The notes under the pieces: model-generated
What the model was told of the DNA's origin: nothing
The model's database searches: none
The model's input: the letters and a program-made list of their open reading frames with translations, nothing else
Translations under genes and position numbers: made by a program
DNA from: Cedecea sp000277545
GTDB taxonomy: Bacteria; Pseudomonadota; Gammaproteobacteria; Enterobacterales; Enterobacteriaceae
DNA length: 64,000 nucleotides
Reading direction: 5' to 3' (one strand)
Assembly (NCBI GenBank): GCA_050847315.1
Contig: CP193791.1
Shown here: positions 8,498 through 17,090 of the stretch, in pieces
How positions within the stretch are numbered: the stretch's first letter is position 1
How the letters are laid out: every line of letters begins with the position of its first letter

Positions 8498-8526
8498 AAA
8501 AGCTCGCGCGTTGCGAGCTTTTTTTA
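8498..8526. terminator. Bidirectional terminator between ldtA and the DUF1471 gene
   Basis: Hairpin AAAGCTCGC / GCGAGCTTT with a short loop and a run of seven T on the plus strand, preceded by A-rich DNA that gives a T-rich tail on the minus strand. It lies between two convergent genes and can serve both. Confidence 0.85.
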
Positions 8527-8784
8527 TTTGAATAATATTGCCGTAGCGTAAAGTTTATTATTTCCGCCTGCCGACGTGACTTTAAATGCGGTTGCCCCGG
8601 CCTGGCTGGCTTTATCGGCAAGTTTGTTAACGGCCTCGTCAAGCGTTGTGGCACCGGTGACTGAAATATAGCCCATGCGCTGGCCGGCGGTGGTTGACTG
8701 GACTTCGGTGGCGGCTAAAGCCGTGCCGCTAAGGGCGGTCAATACGGTAAGGGCAAGGGCGGAATTAATCAGTTTACGCATCAT
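8524..8784 (-). CDS. DUF1471 (YhcN/BhsA/McbA-like) periplasmic stress protein
   Basis: 86 residues with a signal peptide (cleaved after about GTALA) and a short mature domain ending GGNNKLYATAILFK, typical of the DUF1471 family of small exported stress proteins (BhsA, McbA, YhcN, YdgH). Family members influence biofilm formation and resistance to acid, peroxide or chlorine. The mature part contains GYISVTGATTLDEAVNKLAD, a family hallmark. Two consecutive ATG codons (8784 and 8781) follow GAGAGATTTATT; either may be used. Monocistronic, with a 320-bp upstream gap. Exact role unknown. Confidence 0.85.
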   Translation of the reverse strand: MMRKLINSALALTVLTALSGTALAATEVQSTTAGQRMGYISVTGATTLDEAVNKLADKASQAGATAFKVTSAGGNNKLYATAILFK

Positions 8785-9013
8785 AATAAATCTCTCATTG
8801 TGAATAATTAAACAAGGTTTCGATTGATGCGTTGCATGTTAGGTTGCCGTCCGGGCAATGAACAGATGGCATTATTGATGAAGACTTTCAAAAATTCTGG
8901 CTGGTAATATCCGGGTGTTATTGACTGTAAATTAATATCAGCCAGCTTATTTTTTTCTTTCATTAATCTGCGGCAACGTGAAGTTTTGGTGGCTATAAAA
9001 CGGTGGGCCGCTA
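8785..9013. other. Noncoding promoter region of the DUF1471 gene
   Basis: AT-rich and without a credible coding frame. It must contain the promoter for the leftward DUF1471 gene. I could not define -10/-35 elements with confidence and see no RNA gene. Confidence 0.4.
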
Positions 9014-9049
9014 ATAAAAAAACGCACGGAGGGGATCGCTCCGTGCGTC
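9014..9049 (-). terminator. Terminator of puuDRCB
   Basis: Inverted repeat ACGCACGGA / TCCGTGCGT (9022-9030 and 9040-9048). On the minus strand it is followed by seven T (plus-strand A run at 9015-9021). It is 59 nt past the puuB stop and shows that the operon ends here without a puuE gene. Confidence 0.85.
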
Positions 9050-9107
9050 GGGTTATTGCTCATCAGACCCAGCGTCGCTGAGCCTTTAGCGCAATAGCGA
9101 AGGCAAA

Positions 9108-10388
9108 TTAAACCCCAAGGCGATCGCGAAGACTGTAGTAAGCCGCGCCCATCGCGGTAAACGGGATGCGGAACGTGCGGCCACCCGGGAACGGGTAATG
9201 CGGCAGGTTGGCGAAGGCATTGAAGCGCTCCGCATCGCCGCGCAGCAGCTCTGCAATCAGGCGGCCGGCCAGGTGGGTATAGGTCACACCGTGCCCGCTG
9301 CAGCCCTGACTGTAGTAAATATTTTTATCCAGACGGCCCACCTGCGGCAGGCGAGACAGGGTCAGCAGGAAGTTCCCGGTCCAGCTGTAGTCAATCTTCA
9401 CGCCTTTCAGCTGTGGGAAGGTTTTCAGCAGGTTGGGCATCACCAGGCGTTCAATATCCGCCGGGTCACGGGCGCCGTACACCACGCCGCCGCCGTACAG
9501 CAGGCGGTTATCGGCGGTCAGGCGGTAGTAATCCAGCAGGTAGTTACAATCTTCCACACAGTAATTTTTGGGGATCAGCGAGCGGGCGAGATCTTCTCCC
9601 AGCGGCTCGGTGGTCAGCACCTGCGTGCCGCACGGCATGCTGCGCTTCGCCAGTTCAGGTTCGAGTTTATTGCCGAGATAAGCGTTCCCGGCGACGATCA
9701 CGTACTTCGCCGTGACCTTGCCTTTCTCCGTGCTGACGATGGCCGGGCTGGCGTGCTCAATGTGGGTCACCGGGGACTGTTCGAAAATGCGCCCACCGTT
9801 CAGGCGAATTGCATTAGCCTCGCCAATGGCCAGGTTGAGCGGGTGAATATGGCCGCCGCTGTGGTCGAGCAGAGCGCCGACGTAGCGGTCGCTGTTCACT
9901 TCCCGCTTCAGTTCGCTGGCGTCCAGCAGTTCAAGCTGGGTGTTGCCGTAGCGCTCCCAGTTGGCCTTTTGCTCTTCGAGGGTTTCCATTTGCTTATGGT
10001 TCATCGCCACAAACAGGCCGCCCGGACGATAATCGCAGTCAATCTGGTAGCGCTTGATGCGCTCGCGAATAATTTCCCCGCCTTCGAACATCATACTGCC
10101 GAGCATTTTGGCCGCTTCCGGGCCATAGCGACGCTCAATCACGTCGATGTCGCGGCTGTAGGAGTTCACCAGTTGCCCGCCGTTGCGCCCGCTGGCACCA
10201 AAGCCGATGCGTGCAGACTCCAGCAGCACCACGTCATAACCCATTTCAGACAGATGCAGCGCAGACGAAAGGCCGGTATAGCCGCCGCCAACCACGCACA
10301 CGTCGCAGGTCACGGATTCATTCAGCTGTGGGAACGGCTCATAGTGGTTGGCGCTGGCCGCGTAATAGCTGGTGGTATGTTCAGTCAT
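9108..10388 (-). CDS. puuB: Gamma-glutamylputrescine oxidoreductase PuuB
   Basis: 426-residue FAD protein of the DAO/GlpO family with the dinucleotide motif VCVVGGGYTGLSSALHLSE near residue 30 and FGASGRNGGQ near 65. It oxidises gamma-glutamylputrescine to gamma-glutamyl-gamma-aminobutyraldehyde with H2O2 release, the second step of the Puu pathway. Start and stop overlap: its ATG overlaps the puuC stop by 4 nt. It is the last gene of the leftward operon; in E. coli puuE follows, but here the terminator comes instead. Confidence 0.95.
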   Translation of the reverse strand: MTEHTTSYYAASANHYEPFPQLNESVTCDVCVVGGGYTGLSSALHLSEMGYDVVLLESARIGFGASGRNGGQLVNSYSRDIDVIERRYGPEAAKMLGSMMFEGGEIIRERIKRYQIDCDYRPGGLFVAMNHKQMETLEEQKANWERYGNTQLELLDASELKREVNSDRYVGALLDHSGGHIHPLNLAIGEANAIRLNGGRIFEQSPVTHIEHASPAIVSTEKGKVTAKYVIVAGNAYLGNKLEPELAKRSMPCGTQVLTTEPLGEDLARSLIPKNYCVEDCNYLLDYYRLTADNRLLYGGGVVYGARDPADIERLVMPNLLKTFPQLKGVKIDYSWTGNFLLTLSRLPQVGRLDKNIYYSQGCSGHGVTYTHLAGRLIAELLRGDAERFNAFANLPHYPFPGGRTFRIPFTAMGAAYYSLRDRLGV

Positions 10389-11878
10389 GATGAAGGCTCC
10401 AGGGCAATCCAGATGGTTTTCAGTTCGCTAAATTTCTCAAGGGCATGCAGGGATTTATCGCGGCCGTTGCCGCTCTGCTTGTAGCCGCCGAACGGGACGG
10501 TCATATCGCCGTCGTTGTAGTTATTGACGAAAACGGAACCGGCTTTAAGGCTACGGCTCATGCGGTGGGCGCGGGAGAGATCCCGGGTCCAAACGGCAGC
10601 ACCGAGGCCATAATCGCTGTCGTTGGCAAGGGCGAGCGCCTGGGCTTCGGAGGTGAAACGGGTGACGACGAGCACCGGGCCGAAGATCTCTTCCCGGCCA
10701 ACACGCGCATCCGCCGCCGTATCGGTAAAAATCGTCGGGCCGATAGCCGCCGGGTGAGCGTTGTTCCGCCCGTCGAGCGCCAGCTTGCCCTGGTTTTCCC
10801 CGTCGCGAATAAAGCCGTGAACGTTGTCGGCGTGGGCGCAGTCGATCAGCGTCCCCATGGTGGTTTCCGGGTCGAGCGGGTTGCCGGGCTGCCAGTTTTT
10901 TGCCTGCTCTTTCAGCAGGGCAATAAACTCGTCGGCGATGCTCTCTTCCAGCAGCAGCCGAGTCCCGGCGATGCAAACCTGGCCCTGGTTATAGAAAATA
11001 CCGGCGGCGGTGGTTGCCGCGGCTTTGTGCAGATCCGGGCAGTCGGCAAAAACGATATTGGCGCTTTTCCCGCCGGCTTCGAGCCAGACGCGTTTCATGT
11101 TGCTGTCGCCCGCATCTTTCAGCAGCTGTTTACCGGTGCGGGTGGAGCCGGTGAAGGTAATCACGTCCACGTCCGGGTGCTGAGCCAACGCCTGGCCCGC
11201 TTCGTGACCAAACCCGGTCACGACGTTAAACACGCCATCCGGCAGGCCAGCTTCTTTAGCCAGCGCCGCAAGACGAATTGCCGACAGCGGTGATTTTTCA
11301 GAAGGTTTAAGGATCACGCTGTTGCCCGCCGCCAGCGCCGGGCCTAGCTTCCAGCAGGCCAGCAGCAGCGGGAAGTTCCACGGCACAACGGCGGCAATTA
11401 CGCCAACGGGTTCGCGCACAATCAGCGCCAGTTCGTTGATGCCGGTGGTGGCTACTTCGCCGTAGACTTTGTCGATGGCCTCAGCGTACCAGCGAATAGC
11501 GCGGGCGCTGCCCGGAATATCATCGCGCAGGCTATGGCGAATAGGCTTGCCGGTGTCGAGCGTTTCCAGCAGCGCCAGCTCCTCGCGATGCTGCTCCATT
11601 AAATCCGCCAGCCTGCCGAGCACGGCTTTGCGTTTGGCCGGGGAAGCCTGCGCCCAGTCGCCGCGATCAAAGACATCGCGGGCGGCCTTCACCGCAATAT
11701 CGACGTCCGCTTTTTTGCCTCGCGCCACTTCGGCAAGGTCACGCTGGGCAAAAGGATCGACGGTACTAAATGTTTCGCCGTCCTGTGCCGAGCAATATTC
11801 GCCGTTAATAAACAAGCGCGTTTCCGGCGAGGTATTTTTGGCTTTCTCCTGCCAGTAATTAAGATGCTGAAAGTCCAT
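10385..11878 (-). CDS. puuC: Gamma-glutamyl-gamma-aminobutyraldehyde dehydrogenase PuuC
   Basis: 497-residue NAD(P)-dependent aldehyde dehydrogenase, the usual family length. Visible are the cofactor and catalytic segments FTGSTRTGKQL, LEAGGKSANIV (general-base Glu) and FYNQGQVCIAGTR (nucleophilic Cys near 302). It oxidises gamma-glutamyl-gamma-aminobutyraldehyde to gamma-glutamyl-GABA. It is coupled to puuB by a 4-nt overlap and separated from puuR by 137 bp containing a hairpin. AAAGGAGTCATC precedes the ATG. Confidence 0.95.
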   Translation of the reverse strand: MDFQHLNYWQEKAKNTSPETRLFINGEYCSAQDGETFSTVDPFAQRDLAEVARGKKADVDIAVKAARDVFDRGDWAQASPAKRKAVLGRLADLMEQHREELALLETLDTGKPIRHSLRDDIPGSARAIRWYAEAIDKVYGEVATTGINELALIVREPVGVIAAVVPWNFPLLLACWKLGPALAAGNSVILKPSEKSPLSAIRLAALAKEAGLPDGVFNVVTGFGHEAGQALAQHPDVDVITFTGSTRTGKQLLKDAGDSNMKRVWLEAGGKSANIVFADCPDLHKAAATTAAGIFYNQGQVCIAGTRLLLEESIADEFIALLKEQAKNWQPGNPLDPETTMGTLIDCAHADNVHGFIRDGENQGKLALDGRNNAHPAAIGPTIFTDTAADARVGREEIFGPVLVVTRFTSEAQALALANDSDYGLGAAVWTRDLSRAHRMSRSLKAGSVFVNNYNDGDMTVPFGGYKQSGNGRDKSLHALEKFSELKTIWIALEPSS

Positions 11879-11987
11879 GATGACTCCTTTTATTCAATCG
11901 GATAAATGGCCTTACTGGGTTCTTCAGGCAAATTTGGGCTGCAAAAAGCCCCAGGAAATAAGTCCTGTTAAAAAAGATTTTGAAATA

Positions 11988-12007
11988 AGGCCTGATTACT
12001 CAGGCCT
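11988..12007 (-). terminator. Hairpin between puuR and puuC (possible attenuator)
   Basis: Perfect inverted repeat AGGCCTGA / TCAGGCCT with a 4-nt loop, 9 nt past the puuR stop. On the minus strand it is followed by a mixed T-rich tract (TATTTC, then TTTTTT further on). This is weaker than a classical terminator, so it may lower puuCB expression relative to puuDR or protect an mRNA end. Confidence 0.45.
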
Positions 12008-12015
12008 GAAAATAA

Positions 12016-12573
12016 TTAGAACGTGGTGGGGGTATGGGCGCTGATAATGCGGCAGATGCCTGCCGAGGTGTTGCTGAAGCTGTGCGGCATGCCGGTATTA
12101 ATGGCATAGCTTTGCCCCGCAACCAGGTGCCAGGTCTGGCCGTTTACGGTCAAAACCACTTCACCTTCCAGTATCGTGCCTGTCTCCTCACCCTGGTGTT
12201 TGATCCTCTCGCCGGTGGTGGTTCCCGGCTGATAGGTCTCAATGATCATCGCCAGCGTACGGTTAGGATTCCCATTGTGTATTAATTTCATTGAAACACC
12301 CTGACTGCCTATTTCAATCAGATCGTCGTAATTAATCACGACCTGCGGCTCATCAGGTTTTTCCGGTTCCGCGAAGAACTCGGAGAGCGACAGCCCGTAG
12401 ACTTTCAGCAGCTTCTGCAGCGTACTGATAGCAGGACTGACTTTGTCCTGTTCTATGGTGCTGATGGCGCTATGCGTTAATCCAGACAGTTCGGCGGCAC
12501 GACGTTGAGAGAGACCCAGTTGCTGGCGGATCGCTGACAAACGTTTACCCGGCGCCAGGCCGTCATCGCTCAT
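12016..12573 (-). CDS. puuR: PuuR, repressor of the putrescine utilisation genes
   Basis: 185 residues: an N-terminal XRE-type helix-turn-helix (about 12-66, LSQRRAAELSGLTHSAISTI) and a C-terminal cupin (about 105-178, with HQGEETGTILEGE) that senses putrescine. In E. coli PuuR represses the divergent puuA and puuD promoters and is released by putrescine. The start ATG follows TAAGGAAATGCCATT. It is 25 nt downstream of puuD in the same transcript. Candidate PuuR boxes lie in the puuD-puuA intergenic region. Confidence 0.95.
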   Translation of the reverse strand: MSDDGLAPGKRLSAIRQQLGLSQRRAAELSGLTHSAISTIEQDKVSPAISTLQKLLKVYGLSLSEFFAEPEKPDEPQVVINYDDLIEIGSQGVSMKLIHNGNPNRTLAMIIETYQPGTTTGERIKHQGEETGTILEGEVVLTVNGQTWHLVAGQSYAINTGMPHSFSNTSAGICRIISAHTPTTF

Positions 12574-12598
12574 AATGGCATTTCCTTAACGGTAGTGG

Positions 12599-13363
12599 TC
12601 AGAGCCGCTGCTTTTCAGCGAGGTGGTTCTGACTGGCGGTGATAAAACCCTCAAGCAACAAACGCGATAGTGCATATTCGCTACTGTTCCATTCCGGATG
12701 CCACTGAACCCCGAGGGCAAAAGGATGATCGTGAACGCTCGCGGCCTCCACCAGACCATCCTGTGAACGCGCCTCGACGCGCAGCAGCGGACCCAGCGTT
12801 TTCGCTCCCTGGCCATGTAATGAATTCACCCAAAACGTGTTGCAGCCCGGTATCAACTGCGAAAGCAATCCTCCCTCATGAACCTGGACTTCGTGTGATG
12901 GGGCATACTGCTGCTCCACCGGGAGTTCCGGATCTTCACGGTGCTCCAGAAACTCGGGACGATCGCTCAGGCGACGATACAGAGTCCCGCCGGTGGCGAC
13001 AACAAGTTCCTGTAAACCCCGGCAGATGGCGAAAATGGGGATGCGCCTTTTGAGCCCGGCGGCGATAAGCGCCATGCTCAGTTCATCACGCCCGGGGTCG
13101 GCGTCAGGCTCATCGCCGTTTTCACCATAGAGGTGCGGCTGCACGTTGCTGGGGCTGCCCGGCAGGAAGATCCCGTCCAGTTTTGGCAGCAGCGCTTCCA
13201 GCAGTTCCGGCTCTGCCAGCGCGTGGGGCAGGGCAATGGGCAAGCCGCCTGCATTCAATACCGCGTTCAGGTACTTTTCTTGCAATGTTTGGGTCAGATG
13301 ACCCTTAAGCCTGTTTCTGCACATCACAACGCCGATTAATGGCTTGTCAAATATATCGACCAT
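12599..13363 (-). CDS. puuD: Gamma-glutamyl-GABA hydrolase PuuD
   Basis: 254 residues from the ATG at 13363, the same length as E. coli PuuD. An 18-residue in-frame extension to 13417 is rejected because GTGAGGTTGATC precedes the inner ATG. Class-I glutamine-amidotransferase-like fold (peptidase C26) with the nucleophile elbow FAICRGLQE (Cys about 114) and the His/Glu pair in GVQWHPEWN. It hydrolyses gamma-glutamyl-GABA to glutamate and GABA. First gene of the leftward operon puuD-puuR-puuC-puuB, divergent from puuA. Confidence 0.95.
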   Translation of the reverse strand: MVDIFDKPLIGVVMCRNRLKGHLTQTLQEKYLNAVLNAGGLPIALPHALAEPELLEALLPKLDGIFLPGSPSNVQPHLYGENGDEPDADPGRDELSMALIAAGLKRRIPIFAICRGLQELVVATGGTLYRRLSDRPEFLEHREDPELPVEQQYAPSHEVQVHEGGLLSQLIPGCNTFWVNSLHGQGAKTLGPLLRVEARSQDGLVEAASVHDHPFALGVQWHPEWNSSEYALSRLLLEGFITASQNHLAEKQRL

Positions 13364-13420
13364 GATCAACCTCACATTCTGGACTAAATTATTTCCAAAC
13401 GATTCCATGTTGGCCATTTC

Positions 13421-13435
13421 CGTTCAATATTTTCT
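13421..13435 (-). promoter_or_regulatory. Candidate PuuR box, puuD side
   Basis: CGTTCAATATTTTCT matches the complement of the remembered PuuR consensus AAAATATAATGAACA at 11 of 15 positions. It lies 58 nt upstream of the puuD start codon, a plausible operator position. The consensus was recalled, not looked up. Confidence 0.5.
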
Positions 13436-13515
13436 CAACTTAGCAGCGGTTTAACTGTCTTGCAAACTTAAATTAACATTTGACAAACATTTTGTTTCGC
13501 ACCATTGTCGATAAG

Positions 13516-13530
13516 TGGACATTATATTTA
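13516..13530. promoter_or_regulatory. Candidate PuuR box, puuA side
   Basis: TGGACATTATATTTA matches the complement of the recalled PuuR consensus at 12 of 15 positions, 45 nt before the puuA ATG. A TTGACA (13480-13485) with CATTGT 17 nt further on could be the promoter just upstream, which would place this box in the early transcribed region. Confidence 0.55.
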
Positions 13531-13575
13531 ACGGTCGACATCAGCGACCGGCATCCAACGCAACGGCGGTGAATC

Positions 13576-14994
13576 ATGGAAACCAATATCGTAGAAGTTG
13601 AGAATTTTGTTCAGCATTCCGAAGAGAGACGAAGTAGCGCGTTTGCACGCGAAGTGAATACCTTCCTTGAACGTTATCCCAATACCCAATATGTCGATGT
13701 CTTGCTCACTGACCTGAACGGCTGCTTCCGGGGGAAACGTATTCCGGTGGCCGGGCTGCGTAAGGTAGAGAAGGGCTGTTACTTCCCGGCGTCCGTGTTT
13801 GCCATGGATATTCTCGGGAACGTAGTAGAAGAGGCCGGGCTGGGGCAGGAGCTGGGCGAGCCTGACCGCCGCTGCGTGCCGGTGCTGGGCACGCTGACCC
13901 CTTCGGCGGCTGACCCGGAATTTATCGGCCAGATGATGCTGACCATGCTGGATGAAGATGGCGCTCCCTTTGACGTTGAGCCGCGGAACGTGCTGAACCG
14001 ACTCTGGCAGCAGCTGCGCCAGCGTGGTCTATTCCCCGTGGTAGCGGTAGAGCTGGAGTTCTATTTAATTGACCGCCAGCGCGACGCCGAAGGCTACCTG
14101 CAGCCGCCCTGCGCGCCGGGCACCGACGATCGCAATACCCAAAGCCAGGTCTACTCTGTCGATAACCTTAACCACTTCGCCGACGTGCTGACCGACATCG
14201 ACGACCTGGCCCGCCTGCAGCTGATCCCCGCCGATGGCGCGGTGGCGGAAGCCTCGCCGGGGCAGTTCGAAATCAACCTGCACCACACCGATAACGTGCT
14301 GGATGCCTGCGATGATGCGCTGGCGTTAAAACGTCTGGTGCGAACTGTCGCCGAGAAGCATAAGATGCACGCCACTTTTATGGCGAAGCCGTATGAAGAG
14401 CATGCGGGCAGCGGGATGCATATCCACATCAGCGTGCTGAATAACAAAGGTGAAAACGTGCTGGCGGACGCCGACGGCGAAGACTCAGCGCTGCTGAAGC
14501 GCGCGCTGGCGGGCATGATCCACCTGATGCCTTCTTCTATGGCGCTGCTGGCCCCGAACGTGAATTCATGGCGTCGTTTCCAGCCGGGGATGTACGTCCC
14601 TACTCAGGCGTCGTGGGGGCATAACAACCGCACCGTGGCGCTGCGTATTCCTTGTGGCGACAGAGACAACCATCGCGTGGAGTATCGCGTGGCGGGGGCG
14701 GATGCCAACCCGTATCTGGTGATGGCGACTATTCTGGCCGGGATTTTACATGGGCTGGATAACGACCTGCCGCTGCAGGAAGAGGTAGAGGGCAACGGGC
14801 TGGAGCAGGAAGGGCTGCCGTTCCCGATCCGCCAGAGCGACGCGCTGTGGGAGTTCACCCAGAACGATCGTCTGCGCGACCTGCTGGGCGAGCGTTTCAG
14901 CCACGTTTTCCATGCGTGCAAGCACGATGAGCTGGTGCAGTTTGAGCGTTTAATCACAGAAACTGAAATTGAGTGGATGCTGAAAAACGCCTGA
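13576..14994 (+). CDS. puuA: Glutamate-putrescine ligase PuuA
   Basis: 472-residue glutamine-synthetase-fold enzyme that joins putrescine to the gamma-carboxyl of glutamate using ATP, the first step of the Puu pathway. Visible landmarks are LTDLNGCFRGKR in the N-terminal beta-grasp domain and, in the catalytic domain, VELEFYL (metal-binding Glu), EASPGQFEIN, GSGMHIHISV and EYRVAGADANPYL. Length matches E. coli PuuA. The GGCGGTGAATC before the ATG is a modest ribosome site. It is divergent from puuD and followed by puuP in the same direction. Confidence 0.95.
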   Translation: METNIVEVENFVQHSEERRSSAFAREVNTFLERYPNTQYVDVLLTDLNGCFRGKRIPVAGLRKVEKGCYFPASVFAMDILGNVVEEAGLGQELGEPDRRCVPVLGTLTPSAADPEFIGQMMLTMLDEDGAPFDVEPRNVLNRLWQQLRQRGLFPVVAVELEFYLIDRQRDAEGYLQPPCAPGTDDRNTQSQVYSVDNLNHFADVLTDIDDLARLQLIPADGAVAEASPGQFEINLHHTDNVLDACDDALALKRLVRTVAEKHKMHATFMAKPYEEHAGSGMHIHISVLNNKGENVLADADGEDSALLKRALAGMIHLMPSSMALLAPNVNSWRRFQPGMYVPTQASWGHNNRTVALRIPCGDRDNHRVEYRVAGADANPYLVMATILAGILHGLDNDLPLQEEVEGNGLEQEGLPFPIRQSDALWEFTQNDRLRDLLGERFSHVFHACKHDELVQFERLITETEIEWMLKNA

Positions 14995-15372
14995 GTGTGG
15001 CGCCTGCCCGGCAGAGCTTACGTGTCCGGGCACGCGAATAAATAAGTAGCATCATACGGACTGAGCGGAGCCAGGCCGGACGTTTTGCAGGGCAACCTGC
15101 CATTTCCCGAAGTCGCGTAATGGAGCGCGGGCGGCAACGGGTCTTCAGTTAACGACAATGTGTACGACGAGGAAATGAAATGATGCAGATGCAAATGTTT
15201 AAATATCCGCACGGCGAGGGCGAACGCTGCTGCCGTATTGACAACGACGGGCCAGTGGCCTGCGTGAACCCCATTGCCGTTCCCCGACAGTTACGATTAA
15301 CCCCCAGGCTAAGCAGGTTTGCCCGAACGAACAACGTTTCGCAAACCTGTATTCGCGTGGGGGGACATCGTC
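14995..15372 (+). other. puuA-puuP intergenic region
   Basis: 378 nt without an established gene. A 67-codon reading frame at 15180-15383 starts with an ATG behind GAGGAAATGAA, but its product has no recognisable domain and runs into puuP in another frame. It could be a leader peptide or chance. GC-rich partial repeats (CCCGG and CCGGG, near 15008-15035) suggest mRNA structure between the two genes. No clear terminator is seen, so cotranscription remains possible. Confidence 0.4.
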
Positions 15373-16761
15373 ATGGCGACTAACTCTTCCGCAGATATTG
15401 TTTCGCAGGCGGGAAAACCGCAGCTGCGTAAATCTCTGAAACTCTGGCAGGTGGTGGTGATGGGCCTGGCCTATCTCACGCCGATGTCGGTGTTTGATAC
15501 CTTCGGGATTGTGTCCGGCATCAGCGACGGCCACGTCCCGGCATCCTACCTGCTTGCGCTGGCGGGCGTGCTGTTTACCGCCATCAGCTACGGCAAACTG
15601 GTGCGCCAGTTCCCGCAGGCCGGGTCAGCTTATACCTACGCCCAAAAGGCCATTAGTCCGCACGTAGGCTTTATGGTGGGCTGGTCATCGTTACTGGATT
15701 ATCTGTTCCTGCCGATGATTAACGTCCTGCTGGCAAAAATCTACCTTTCGGCACTGTTCCCGGAAGTCCCGCCGTGGATCTGGGTGGTCGGTTTTGTCTG
15801 CATCCTGACGGCGGCCAACCTGAAGAGCGTCAATCTGGTGGCGAACTTCAACACTCTGTTTGTGCTGGTCCAAATCGCCATTATGGTGGTGTTTATCATT
15901 CTGGTGGTGCAGGGGCTGCACAAAGGCGAAGGCGTGGGCACCGTCTGGTCGCTGCAGCCGTTTATCAGCGAAAATGCGCACCTGATCCCGGTGATTACCG
16001 GCGCGACGATAGTCTGCTTCTCGTTCCTCGGCTTCGATGCGGTGACTACGCTGTCGGAAGAGACGCCCGATGCGGCGCGCACCATCCCGAAAGCTATTTT
16101 CCTGACTGCGGCCTACGGCGGCATCATCTTTATCGTTGCCTCGTTCTTTATGCAGCTGTTCTTCCCGGACATCAGCCGCTTTAAAAACCCGGACGCAGCG
16201 CTGCCTGAGATTGCGCTGTACGTTGGCGGCAAGCTGTTCCAGTCGATTTTCCTCTGCACCACCTTCGTTAACACTTTGGCATCCGGGCTGGCCTCCCACG
16301 CCAGCGTTTCGCGCCTGCTTTATGTGATGGGCCGCGACAACGTCTTCCCGGAAAAATACTTCGGCTACGTACACCCGAAATGGCGCACCCCGGCGCTGAA
16401 CGTGATCATGGTCGGGATCGTGGCCCTGTCCGCGCTGTTCTTTGACCTGGTGACGGCGACGGCGCTGATCAACTTCGGCGCGCTGGTGGCCTTTACCTTC
16501 GTGAATCTGTCGGTGTTTAACCACTTCTGGCGTCGTGAAGGCCGCAACAAAACCTGGCGCGAGAAGCTGCATTACCTCATTCTGCCGCTGATTGGCGCGG
16601 CGACGGTGGCGGTGCTGTGGGTGAACCTGGAAGTGACGTCCCTGACGCTGGGGCTGGTGTGGGCGGCGGTTGGTATTCTGTATCTGGCCTTCCTCACACG
16701 CCGCTTCCGCAGGCCACCGCCGGTGTTTGACGCCACCAAGGCCGAGCGCGCCTGGGAGTAA
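15373..16761 (+). CDS. puuP: Putrescine importer PuuP
   Basis: 462-residue APC-superfamily permease with about twelve membrane helices, nearly identical over long stretches to E. coli PuuP (461 residues), e.g. VGWSSLLDYLFLPMINVLLA and SFLGFDAVTTLSEETPDAAR. It imports putrescine by proton symport when putrescine serves as carbon or nitrogen source. The ATG at 15373 (MATNSS...) follows GGGGGG at good spacing and matches the E. coli N-terminus (MAINSP). A longer in-frame start at 15319 is rejected. Followed by a strong terminator. Confidence 0.95.
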   Translation: MATNSSADIVSQAGKPQLRKSLKLWQVVVMGLAYLTPMSVFDTFGIVSGISDGHVPASYLLALAGVLFTAISYGKLVRQFPQAGSAYTYAQKAISPHVGFMVGWSSLLDYLFLPMINVLLAKIYLSALFPEVPPWIWVVGFVCILTAANLKSVNLVANFNTLFVLVQIAIMVVFIILVVQGLHKGEGVGTVWSLQPFISENAHLIPVITGATIVCFSFLGFDAVTTLSEETPDAARTIPKAIFLTAAYGGIIFIVASFFMQLFFPDISRFKNPDAALPEIALYVGGKLFQSIFLCTTFVNTLASGLASHASVSRLLYVMGRDNVFPEKYFGYVHPKWRTPALNVIMVGIVALSALFFDLVTATALINFGALVAFTFVNLSVFNHFWRREGRNKTWREKLHYLILPLIGAATVAVLWVNLEVTSLTLGLVWAAVGILYLAFLTRRFRRPPPVFDATKAERAWE

Positions 16762-16787
16762 GGGAAGGTTGCGTTAGAGAAGAAGAA

Positions 16788-16818
16788 GCTCGCTTAATAT
16801 GCATTAAGCGGGCTTTTT
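16788..16818 (+). terminator. Terminator of puuAP
   Basis: AGCTCGCTTAAT / ATTAAGCGGGCT hairpin (one G-U/C-A imperfection) followed by TTTTTT on the plus strand, 27 nt after the puuP stop. Confidence 0.8.
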
Positions 16819-16850
16819 TGTTCCAGATTTTGTCAGCTTAGAAAAGCAAA

Positions 16851-16878
16851 AAGCCCGCTTAGTTTCCTAAGCAGGCTT
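16851..16878 (-). terminator. Terminator of tRNA-Asn 2
   Basis: AAGCCCGCTTAG / CTAAGCAGGCTT stem with a 4-nt loop and a T run on the minus strand. It is the same element as after copies 1 and 3 but shorter and with one mismatched pair. Confidence 0.8.
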
Positions 16879-16886
16879 CTTAAATA

Positions 16887-16962
16887 TGGCTCCTCTGACT
16901 GGACTCGAACCAGTGACATACGGATTAACAGTCCGCCGTTCTACCGACTGAACTACAGAGGA
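16887..16962 (-). tRNA. tRNA-Asn(GUU), copy 2
   Basis: Identical to the 76-nt sequence of copy 1, with GTT anticodon and encoded CCA. The 5' flank (ATCGTGTGAACGGGGCGAAT on the plus strand) is shared with the other copies. Confidence 0.97.
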
Positions 16963-17061
16963 ATCGTGTGAACGGGGCGAATACTAACGGCGTGAGTCCG
17001 GGTTGTCAAAGGCTGTTTTGGTGAAATGCGTTTAACTGCCGATTAATCCAGCAAATCAATG

Positions 17062-17085
17062 AAAAAGGCCGCAAACGCGGCCTTT
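17062..17085 (-). terminator. Terminator of the aminopeptidase P gene
   Basis: AAAGGCCGC / GCGGCCTTT hairpin with a 4-nt loop. The minus strand continues with TT then CATTG after a five-T tract, 6 nt beyond the stop codon. Confidence 0.8.
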
Positions 17086-17090
17086 AATGG

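Noticed and set aside
9198..10484. 428-codon plus-strand frame antisense to puuB
   Set aside because: The minus strand encodes a clear PuuB; the plus frame has an unusual His/Ala-rich composition and no family.
15180..15383. 67-codon frame with a decent ribosome site before puuP
   Set aside because: No domain and it overlaps puuP out of frame; kept only as a possible leader in the intergenic entry.
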